From positions 1 to 5,757 of the forward strand of contig MGQF01000105.1 of the NCBI GenBank assembly GCA_001797745.1: DNA of 5,757 nucleotides. Reading direction: 5' to 3'. The notes beneath the pieces were generated by a model. It saw nothing but the letters and a program-made list of their open reading frames with translations. It ran no database searches and was not told where the DNA came from. The stretch is from Deltaproteobacteria bacterium RBG_13_52_11. Its GTDB lineage: Bacteria; Desulfobacterota; B13-G15; RBG-16-54-18. The translations under genes and the position numbers were made by a program. Numbering within the stretch: position 1 is the stretch's first letter; each line of letters starts with the position of its first letter. Shown piece after piece: positions 1 to 4,503 of the stretch.

Positions 1-896
1 ACGGCGATGTTGGCAAAGGGGCCGGCATGCACCAAACACGGCTGGTACTCCACGGTACTACAGAGGGTCGGGTTGATGGTGTTGCGCATCCAGGCGGTCA
101 TGGCGCCTCCCACCTCCAGATCTCCGGTGGTGACGGAGTTGCCCTTTTTATCGAAGGCAACGGTAATCTGATCCATCCTTTTGCGCAGGTCTGCCAGGTC
201 TGTGACGATGGAGAGCATGGCCATGAGCTCTGAGCTCACGGCGATGCCGAACTTGGACTGCATCAGAAAGCCGTCCATGCGGCCGCCGATGCCTATGATG
301 ATGTTTCTCAGGCTCTGGGCGCAGAAGTCCATGATCCACCCCATCTCCACCCTGGTGGGGTCGACATCCAGGCGGCGAATGCCCGTGCGTTTTTGCAGCT
401 CGTCATCATCATAATTGCGTTCGTGCTGCATTCTGGCGGTCAGGGCCACCATCGCGAGGTTGTGGGCATTCATGATGTCGTTGATGTCGCCGGTGAGCCC
501 CATGGAGAACTCGGTCATGGGGATGAGCAGGGCATTTCCCCCGCCGGCAGCAGTCCCCTTGATATTCATAGTAGGACCGCCTGAGGGTTGGCGCAGGCAG
601 CCGCCGACGTTCTTGCCCCGTTTGCCTAAACCTTCCATGAGACCACACGATGTAGTGCTTTTCCCCTCGCCTAAAGGCGTAGGGGTAATAGCGGTTACCT
701 CAATATACTTGCCGTCGGGCTTTTTCTTGAGACGCTCGATGATCTTCATAAAATCGAGCTTACACAGCCTACCATAGGGGATGATCTCATCCTTTTGTAG
801 GTTCAACCGCTCCCGCCACTCCTCTGGGGTCGGCATCTTCTTCTCGGCATCCTCGGCAATCTGCCAGTCAGACATCTTGGTGGCATCATACGACAT
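1..896 (-). CDS. fhs: Formate-tetrahydrofolate ligase (10-formyl-THF synthetase), 5' part; runs off the left edge
   Basis: Cytosolic enzyme that joins formate to tetrahydrofolate using ATP, giving 10-formyl-THF for purine and formyl-Met-tRNA synthesis, and for the methyl branch of the Wood-Ljungdahl pathway in organisms that have it. I translated the minus strand from the ATG at 896-894: 298 intact codons, roughly half of a typical 550-600-residue enzyme, with the C-terminus outside the window. The P-loop TPTPLGEGKST lies at about residues 71-81, followed by RQPSGGPT (102-109) and the glycine-rich IKGTAAGGG (112-120). LTGDINDIMNAHNL (134-147) is also typical of the family. The start is supported by a purine-rich Shine-Dalgarno (AAGGAGAGG) just upstream and by an N-terminus (MSYDATKMSDWQIAEDAEKK) that looks like the family's own. 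It is transcribed away from rpmH. The glycine-rich motif departs from the classic signature (KGGAAGGGY) at two places, which I believe is a subfamily trait rather than damage. Family identity is very secure. Confidence 0.95.
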   Translation of the reverse strand, partial: MSYDATKMSDWQIAEDAEKKMPTPEEWRERLNLQKDEIIPYGRLCKLDFMKIIERLKKKPDGKYIEVTAITPTPLGEGKSTTSCGLMEGLGKRGKNVGGCLRQPSGGPTMNIKGTAAGGGNALLIPMTEFSMGLTGDINDIMNAHNLAMVALTARMQHERNYDDDELQKRTGIRRLDVDPTRVEMGWIMDFCAQSLRNIIIGIGGRMDGFLMQSKFGIAVSSELMAMLSIVTDLADLRKRMDQITVAFDKKGNSVTTGDLEVGGAMTAWMRNTINPTLCSTVEYQPCLVHAGPFANIA

Positions 897-936
897 TGTC
901 CCCTCTCCTTTCCCTGATTTATTAAATTATTAGTGC

Positions 937-960
937 GCCTTGCATGATGGAAGGCTTTTT
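937..960 (+). terminator. Terminator-like hairpin with T-tract, reading rightward
   Basis: GCCTT (937-941) pairs with AAGGC (951-955) around a 9-nt loop that could close further by CA/TG. Five T residues (956-960) follow directly. The form is that of a weak intrinsic terminator for rightward transcription. No plus-strand gene precedes it, so it would stop antisense transcription coming out of fhs and so insulate the rpmH operon. In the leftward fhs mRNA the same hairpin would sit in the 5' leader without a U-tract. The stem is only 5 bp, so function is uncertain. Confidence 0.35.
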
Positions 961-1016
961 GTCAGAGTATCCCCTTCTACCCTGGGCAATAGGTTCCCGC
1001 CTTCACAACGGGATGT

Positions 1017-1043
1017 CTTATATGAACCCCTTGCCTTTGTCAA
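1017..1043 (-). promoter_or_regulatory. Predicted sigma70-type promoter of fhs
   Basis: On the minus strand there is a perfect -35 TTGACA (1043-1038), a 15-bp spacer, and a -10 TATAAG (1022-1017) that matches five of six consensus bases. Transcription would begin near 1010 and give a leader of roughly 115 nt before the fhs ATG. The spacer is short of the optimal 17 bp, so strength is uncertain. A second minus-strand TTGACA lies exactly 17 bp upstream (1060-1055) inside a dyad, which could be an operator. Confidence 0.5.
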
Positions 1044-1045
1044 GG

Positions 1046-1058
1046 GACATTTTATGTC
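1046..1058. repeat. Short perfect inverted repeat upstream of the fhs promoter
   Basis: GACAT (1046-1050) and ATGTC (1054-1058) are perfect inverted arms around TTT. On the minus strand the element begins TTGACATAAAATGTC. It lies just upstream of the predicted fhs -35 box, where a regulator would bind. The arms do not match an operator I can name: the FNR half-site TTGAT-N4-ATCAA does not fit. Function is inferred from position only. Confidence 0.3.
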
Positions 1059-1124
1059 AATGGGGGAGGTAGTATCCTCTGCGCGAACGCTTGCTTTATG
1101 ATCTCATGGCCCTGGAGGCAGCGC

Positions 1125-1154
1125 TTGACAATCGAGGTGATGGTATGATTTAAT
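1125..1154 (+). promoter_or_regulatory. Predicted strong sigma70-type promoter of the rpmH operon
   Basis: A perfect -35 TTGACA (1125-1130) is followed by an 18-bp spacer and a -10 TTTAAT (1149-1154, five of six consensus bases). A TG at 1146-1147 is placed as in an extended -10. Transcription should start near 1161, leaving a leader of about 40 nt before rpmH. A strong promoter suits a ribosomal protein and RNase P operon. Overlapping dyads, ATGATT/AATCAT (1145-1150 with 1156-1161) and AATGA-A-TCATT (1152-1162), span the -10 and start region. Confidence 0.7.
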
Positions 1155-1200
1155 GAATCATTCAAAAAATTTTTAACTGCGGAGGTCTAGGGACACATAA

Positions 1201-1335
1201 ATGAAGAGGACCTATCAACCAAGTACGATCAGCCGAAAGAGGACACACGGATTTTTGCAGAGGATGAGTACAAAGGGGGGAAGACTGGTATTGAAGCGCA
1301 GACGGGCCAAGGGGAGGAAGCGGCTGACGGTATAA
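1201..1335 (+). CDS. rpmH: 50S ribosomal protein L34 (bL34)
   Basis: Small, very basic protein of the large ribosomal subunit. The 44-residue product starts MKRTYQPS and ends RRRAKGRKRLTV. It carries the family hallmarks: the KRTYQPS start, SRKRTHGFLQRMSTKGGR in the middle (L34 normally has HGFRxRMxTxxGR) and the Arg/Lys-rich C-terminus. Length is exactly the usual 44-46 residues. The ATG is preceded by GGAGGT (1181-1186, rather far at 14 nt) and AGGGA (1189-1193, 7 nt away), and the nearer one probably sets the start. It is the first gene of the operon, and its stop is only 3 bp from the rnpA start, the usual rpmH-rnpA pairing. HGFLQRM has Leu where Arg is common, a minor variation. Confidence 0.97.
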   Translation: MKRTYQPSTISRKRTHGFLQRMSTKGGRLVLKRRRAKGRKRLTV

Positions 1336-1338
1336 GCC

Positions 1339-1725
1339 ATGCTGCGACAAAAAAAAGATGAGGGGCTGCGACGGGAAGAACGTTTGAGGAGCAAGAAGGA
1401 CTTTGAGACGATTGCCAAGGAGGGTACGAGGAGGCACACAAAAAATTTCCTGGTCATTACCAGAAAGAATGATCGGGGTTTTTCCCGATTGGGTGCAGTC
1501 GCAAGCAAAAAGTTAGGGAAGGCCGTGGAGAGAAACAGGGTAAAAAGATTGATGAGGGAATTCTTCCGCAGGAACAAGGAGAGGCTACCTCGCTCTACTG
1601 ACTACATGATCGTCGGCAAGAAGGGGGCTCAGGACTTACCGTATACCCACGTGGCAGATGAACTGAGCGCCCTCTTGAAGCTTCGAAGAGAGGATAACCA
1701 GAGGAGTGGAAGTGCTCCCCTGTAA
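1339..1725 (+). CDS. rnpA: Ribonuclease P protein component
   Basis: Protein subunit of RNase P. It binds the catalytic RNA and pre-tRNA leaders and helps trim tRNA 5' ends in the cytosol. The 128-residue product is basic and of normal length. The N-terminal LRREERLRSKKDFETIAKEG (10-29) matches the usual start of the fold, followed by FLVITRKN (37-44) and RLGAVASKKLGKAVERNRVK (50-69). The RNR signature R65-N66-R67 continues through VKRLMREFFR on the central helix that contacts P RNA. DYMIVGKKGA (88-97) is the typical last strand and turn. No strong ribosome-binding site lies at the right distance from the ATG. A GGGGAGG run inside the rpmH 3' end is about 20 nt away, so translation is probably coupled to rpmH. 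The 3' end overlaps the start of yidD. Confidence 0.96.
   Translation: MLRQKKDEGLRREERLRSKKDFETIAKEGTRRHTKNFLVITRKNDRGFSRLGAVASKKLGKAVERNRVKRLMREFFRRNKERLPRSTDYMIVGKKGAQDLPYTHVADELSALLKLRREDNQRSGSAPL
1701..1706 (+). promoter_or_regulatory. Ribosome-binding site that decides the yidD start
   Basis: GAGGAG lies inside the end of rnpA, 5 nt before the GTG at 1712. It overlaps the alternative in-frame GTG at 1706, so it cannot serve that codon. This favours 1712 as the yidD start, although a weaker GAGAGGA (1688-1694) could serve 1706. Confidence 0.5.
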
Positions 1726-1945
1726 ACGTCCCATCTGGAGGGATTCGGTTATAGGGATTATCAAGGCGTATAAAATCTTTGTTTCCCCCCTCTTTGGTCC
1801 CACCTGTCGGTTCTACCCATCGTGTTCCAGTTATGCCCTTGAGGCCCTCATGGTTCATGGGCTGCGGCGGGGGACCCTTCTCTCGGTCAAAAGAATTCTT
1901 AAATGTCATCCCTTACACGTTGGCGGTTACGACCCCGTACCATAG
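1712..1945 (+). CDS. yidD: YidD, membrane protein insertion efficiency factor
   Basis: Small inner-membrane-associated protein that assists YidC-dependent insertion. Its exact mechanism is unsettled. From the GTG at 1712 it has 77 residues, and an in-frame GTG at 1706 would add two. The family pattern is complete: an amphipathic N-terminal segment SVIGIIKAYKIFVSPLFGPT, then CRFYPSCSSYALEALMVHGL, then RGTLLSVKRILKCHPLHVGG and the terminal YDPVP. The three conserved cysteines are present at residues 32, 38 and 65 counted from 1712. The start lies within the rnpA reading frame (14-bp overlap, 20 bp with the longer start), which suggests coupled translation. It is followed 37 bp later by yidC, its functional partner. 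Length is normal for the family (about 70-85). The only real uncertainty is which GTG is used. Confidence 0.94.
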   Translation: MLPCKRPIWRDSVIGIIKAYKIFVSPLFGPTCRFYPSCSSYALEALMVHGLRRGTLLSVKRILKCHPLHVGGYDPVP

Positions 1946-1982
1946 CCAGTTGGCACCCCAGATACGTTAGGAGGTCGATATA

Positions 1983-3656
1983 ATGAACACGCGATTGATC
2001 ATCGCCTTGACAGTCTCTTTGCTCTTGGTGGTGCTCTACCAATTCTTGTTTATCAAGCAGCCGCCAAAGGAGATTCCCGAGACCAAGGAGATTGCGGCAG
2101 CAAATAAGGACGAGGGAAAGGGTCAGCAAGAGGGGGCAGCGCCATTGGTTGTTACGGGGCAGCGGCGATTGACAGAGGGGGTTGTCTACCGAGATGTGGT
2201 CGTCGATACCCCCTTGTACAGCGCTACGCTTACCACCTACGGGGGGAGGCTTAAGAGCTGGAAGTTAAAACAATATAGGGATAAAGTCCCAATGCACCCC
2301 GTGGGCAAGTTTGTGCAAAATCTTGAGTATCTTGTGAAGGGGGTCTTCGGTTTTAAGGGGAAAAAGGTGGAAGAAATCCCTCCCCAGCCTGTCGAAATCG
2401 TGAACACAACGGCTATGGCTGATTTACCTCTGGGGATTTCGTTCCAGAAGGGAGGCATTGGATACGACGAGGGGATACCCTTTGTCCCCTCTTCTGGCGG
2501 GATTAGCTTGACTCACCAGGGGGAGACCAAAACCCTCACCTTGCGCTGGAGATCCCCACGCGGGGAGCAGATTGACAAGCGGTTTACCTTTTACGCTGAT
2601 ACCTATCGGATGGATATGGAGCTTGTGATCTCCAACCCTGCCAGCCGAGGTTCAAGCAAAGACGCGCTGGAGCTGGGATGGGCAGCGGCAATTCCCAAAA
2701 CAAATAAGAGCTACGGATTCTTTGGCCCCATCTACTATAGTGACGGCGGCTTCCAGAAGATCAAGCCGAAGAAGGTAGGGGCAGGGGAAACAATCGTCCA
2801 GAACGTGGATTGGTTTGGCATGGAAGAAGACTATTTCATCACCCTGATCTATCCGTCCGCAAAGGGGACTAGTCTGGTGATGAAACGGACCCCGGAGAAC
2901 GTCATCCACAGCACCCAGATCAACCCCCTGGCGTTGAGCCCCGGTGCAAACGGGAGGGTTTCTTACACCCTCTTCTTGGGGCCGAAGGTTTCTTCCCTGC
3001 TCGCGCAGATCACCCCAACGGCCAAGAAGGCTGCCAGCTTCGGCTGGCTGAACCTTCTCGCCGTCCCTATCCTGAAGGTCCTCAACTTCACCAACACCTT
3101 TACGGGGAACTATGGCCTCGACATCGTCATCCTGGCCATCATCCTCAAGATCGTCTTCACCCCCCTGACCCATAAGAGCCAGGAGCAGATGAAGGTGATG
3201 CAGCAGTTACAGCCGGAGGTCAAGAGACTTCAGCAGAAATATAAGGATGATAAGCAAACGCTCAACCGGGAGATCATGGAGCTTTACAAGAGGCGCAAGG
3301 TGAATCCCCTCGGTGGCTGCCTCCCCCTGCTCCTCCAGATGCCGGTCTTTTTTGCCCTGTATCAGGCATTGCCGAACGCCATAGAGCTCCGGCAGGCCCC
3401 CTTTATCCTGTGGATCAGGGACCTTGCCGATAAAGACCCCACCTATATCACCCCGCTGCTGATGGGTGCCACCATGTTCATTCAGCAAAAGATGACCACC
3501 GTCTCCGCTGACCCGACCCAGATGAAGATGATGTCTTTCATGCCTATCTTTTTTACCTTTATCTTTCTGAACTTCCCCTCTGGGCTGGTCATCTACTGGC
3601 TGGTCACCAATGTCCTGTCTATCGGACACCAATTTTACATCAACAAGAAGAAGTGA
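1983..3656 (+). CDS. yidC: Membrane protein insertase YidC (Oxa1/Alb3 family, Gram-negative long form)
   Basis: Inner-membrane insertase that integrates and folds membrane proteins, alone or with SecYEG. The 557-residue product has an uncleaved N-terminal anchor (about 5-23), a charged linker (24-55) and the periplasmic beta-sandwich P1 domain (about 60-345). The conserved insertase core begins near residue 355. Core membrane segments lie at about 378-396, 444-463, 485-501, 517-532 and 534-550, with a charged cytoplasmic hairpin at 398-440. Signature stretches are KVNPLGGCLPLLLQMPVFFA (439-458), ELRQAPFILWIRDL (468-481) and NFPSGLVIYW (530-539). The groove residue that is Arg366 in E. coli is Lys389 here, as in some other lineages. 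The C-terminus is short (NKKK), with no long ribosome-binding tail. The ATG has an ideal AGGAGGT ribosome-binding site 7 nt upstream. jag follows after 17 bp. The P1 domain shows this is a double-membrane bacterium. Confidence 0.97.
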   Translation: MNTRLIIALTVSLLLVVLYQFLFIKQPPKEIPETKEIAAANKDEGKGQQEGAAPLVVTGQRRLTEGVVYRDVVVDTPLYSATLTTYGGRLKSWKLKQYRDKVPMHPVGKFVQNLEYLVKGVFGFKGKKVEEIPPQPVEIVNTTAMADLPLGISFQKGGIGYDEGIPFVPSSGGISLTHQGETKTLTLRWRSPRGEQIDKRFTFYADTYRMDMELVISNPASRGSSKDALELGWAAAIPKTNKSYGFFGPIYYSDGGFQKIKPKKVGAGETIVQNVDWFGMEEDYFITLIYPSAKGTSLVMKRTPENVIHSTQINPLALSPGANGRVSYTLFLGPKVSSLLAQITPTAKKAASFGWLNLLAVPILKVLNFTNTFTGNYGLDIVILAIILKIVFTPLTHKSQEQMKVMQQLQPEVKRLQQKYKDDKQTLNREIMELYKRRKVNPLGGCLPLLLQMPVFFALYQALPNAIELRQAPFILWIRDLADKDPTYITPLLMGATMFIQQKMTTVSADPTQMKMMSFMPIFFTFIFLNFPSGLVIYWLVTNVLSIGHQFYINKKK

Positions 3657-3673
3657 AGTAAGGAGGCAGAAAG

Positions 3674-4351
3674 ATGCCAATAGAGATAGAGGCCAAGAGC
3701 GTTGAAGAAGCCATGGAAAGGATATGCGAGGAACTCGGCAAGAAGAGAGAAGAGCTGGAATTTGAGGTTATAGAAGAGAAATCACGTGGGATCTTCGGTT
3801 TGATAGGAAACAAGCGGGTAAAGGTGAGGGGGAGTTTAAAAGAGGCACAGCCAGAGCAGGAGGAGAAGCCGGCGGCCGCGCCAGCGATGGGCGAGGACGC
3901 CCTGTCCTATGCAAAAACTGTCTTGGAGAGGATCCTTGCGGAAATTACCGTACCCTCTCAGGTGCAGGGGCGGGTTGATGGGGAAACGATCTATTTGGAC
4001 ATCAAGGGTGACGGGACCGGCTTGCTGATTGGCCGACATGGCCAGACCTTGGATGCCATCCAGTATATCGTGGGGAGGATTGTGGGAAAGCAGTTGGGAG
4101 AGAAGAAGGTGATCGTGATTGATACCGAGAGATATCGCGAGAGGAGGAGGGAAAACCTGGAACGACTGTCGAGGCAGATGGGGGAGAAGGCTAAGAGCAC
4201 GGGGAGGCCCGTCAGCCTGCAGCTTATGAGTGCAAGTGATCGGCGGATCGTACACCTCGCCCTGAAACATGATCGTGACCTGGAGACCAGGAGCGAAGGG
4301 GAGGGTAGCATGAAGAGTATCAAGATAATCCCCCGTAAAAGGAGATCGTAA
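3674..4351 (+). CDS. jag: Jag/KhpB (EloR-like) KH-R3H RNA-binding protein
   Basis: Cytosolic RNA-binding protein. In Firmicutes, KhpB/EloR pairs with KhpA and affects cell elongation and sporulation, while its role in Gram-negatives is poorly known. The 225-residue product has all three expected parts. The Jag N-terminal domain (about 1-52) includes EIEAKSVEEAMERICEEL and SRGIFGLIGNKRVKV. A low-complexity Glu/Ala/Pro linker follows (55-73). The KH domain (about 75-150) carries the GxxG loop G120-R-H-G123 in LIGRHGQTLDAIQYIV. The R3H domain (about 155-222) has R190-x3-H194 within SDRRIVHLAL. The basic tail IPRKRRS is typical. The start is fixed by AAGGAGG at 3660-3666. It sits 17 bp after yidC, its usual neighbour. 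No intrinsic terminator follows; a parS site begins 5 bp after the stop codon. Confidence 0.94.
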   Translation: MPIEIEAKSVEEAMERICEELGKKREELEFEVIEEKSRGIFGLIGNKRVKVRGSLKEAQPEQEEKPAAAPAMGEDALSYAKTVLERILAEITVPSQVQGRVDGETIYLDIKGDGTGLLIGRHGQTLDAIQYIVGRIVGKQLGEKKVIVIDTERYRERRRENLERLSRQMGEKAKSTGRPVSLQLMSASDRRIVHLALKHDRDLETRSEGEGSMKSIKIIPRKRRS

Positions 4352-4356
4352 AAGGA

Positions 4357-4372
4357 TGTTCCACGTGAAACA
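4357..4372. promoter_or_regulatory. parS: parS centromere-like site (ParB/Spo0J binding site)
   Basis: TGTTCCACGTGAAACA matches the consensus TGTTTCACGTGAAACA at 15 of 16 positions. It fits the relaxed Bacillus form TGTTNCACGTGAAACA completely. With its flanks (4355-4374, GA and TC) it forms a 20-bp dyad with 9 of 10 pairs matched, the exception being C4361 against A4368. ParB binds such sites, loads SMC and drives origin segregation, and parS sites cluster near oriC. The location fits: it lies between genes, just downstream of jag, in an operon that commonly lies by the origin and often leads on through mnmE, mnmG and rsmG to parA-parB. No parA or parB is in this window, so function is inferred from the motif and context. 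Confidence 0.85.
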
Positions 4373-4400
4373 TCTATTTCTGAAGGGTTTTCCCATATAC

Positions 4401-4448
4401 GTCCTGTTAGGGGGGCGCCTAACGTGCCTTTGCCCATTCACGCAGGAC
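4401..4448 (+). other. Potential structured RNA (three-way junction) in the jag-mnmE spacer
   Basis: Three perfect stems nest without unpaired junction bases. GTCCTG (4401-4406) pairs with CAGGAC (4443-4448). TTAGG (4407-4411) pairs with CCTAA (4418-4422) around the loop GGGGCG. CGTG (4423-4426) pairs with CACG (4439-4442) around a 12-nt loop. GGGC (4413-4416) of the first loop can also pair with GCCC (4432-4435) of the second. There is no U-tract, so it does not look like an intrinsic terminator. It would lie in the mnmE leader if the operon continues. It matches no RNA family I recognise, and the stems are short, so chance cannot be excluded. Confidence 0.35.
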
Positions 4449-4503
4449 TGAAACGGTATTTGCTTTTTCAAACCACCTCTATCCCCTGAGAGTTTCTGTG
4501 AGC

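Larger units (their letters stand above)
897..1200. other. Divergent fhs / rpmH intergenic regulatory region
   Basis: This is a 304-bp stretch with no gene I can support. It carries the fhs ribosome-binding site next to 896, a terminator-like hairpin reading rightward (937-960), and a hairpin TCCCG/CGGGA (995-999 with 1009-1013). It also holds a leftward promoter (1017-1043) and inverted repeats CCCTTG/CAAGGG (1028-1033 with 1041-1046) and GACAT/ATGTC (1046-1050 with 1054-1058). A rightward promoter (1125-1154) and the rpmH ribosome-binding region (GGAGGT at 1181-1186, AGGGA at 1189-1193) complete it. I looked for DnaA boxes (TTATNCACA) because rpmH often borders dnaA/oriC, and found none. 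No tRNA or recognised riboswitch is visible. Confidence 0.7.

Noticed and set aside
415..777. A 120-codon open frame on the plus strand
   Set aside because: It is antisense to the P-loop region of fhs, which is clearly the real gene, and has no family resemblance.
971..1000. CCCTGGGCA segment resembling the 3' half of a ZTP (pfl) riboswitch, which often precedes fhs
   Set aside because: It is on the plus strand, facing away from fhs, and the required upstream half (GGGUCGUGACUGGCGA-like) is absent.
1215..1577. A 120-codon minus-strand frame across rpmH and rnpA
   Set aside because: It is antisense to two unmistakable conserved genes. Its Leu/Ser/Phe-rich product is the expected complement of Lys/Arg-rich coding DNA.
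1648..1653. CACGTG core inside rnpA as a second parS
   Set aside because: The flanks (TACC before, GCAG after) do not match the TGTTT/AAACA arms, so only the core palindrome is shared.
2652..3173. A 173-codon open frame on the minus strand inside yidC
   Set aside because: It is antisense to conserved YidC sequence, has no ribosome-binding site or family motif, and its composition (Asp/Gly/Glu-rich, low hydrophobic) is that of a shadow frame.
3207..3680. A 157-codon open frame on the minus strand at the end of yidC
   Set aside because: It is fully antisense to the conserved insertase core, which accounts for the sequence.
3783..3788. CACGTG core inside jag as a second parS
   Set aside because: The flanks (AAAT before, GGAT after) do not fit the parS arms.
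4385..4394. GGGTTTTCCC hairpin as a terminator after jag
   Set aside because: It has only three base pairs and no T-tract follows.
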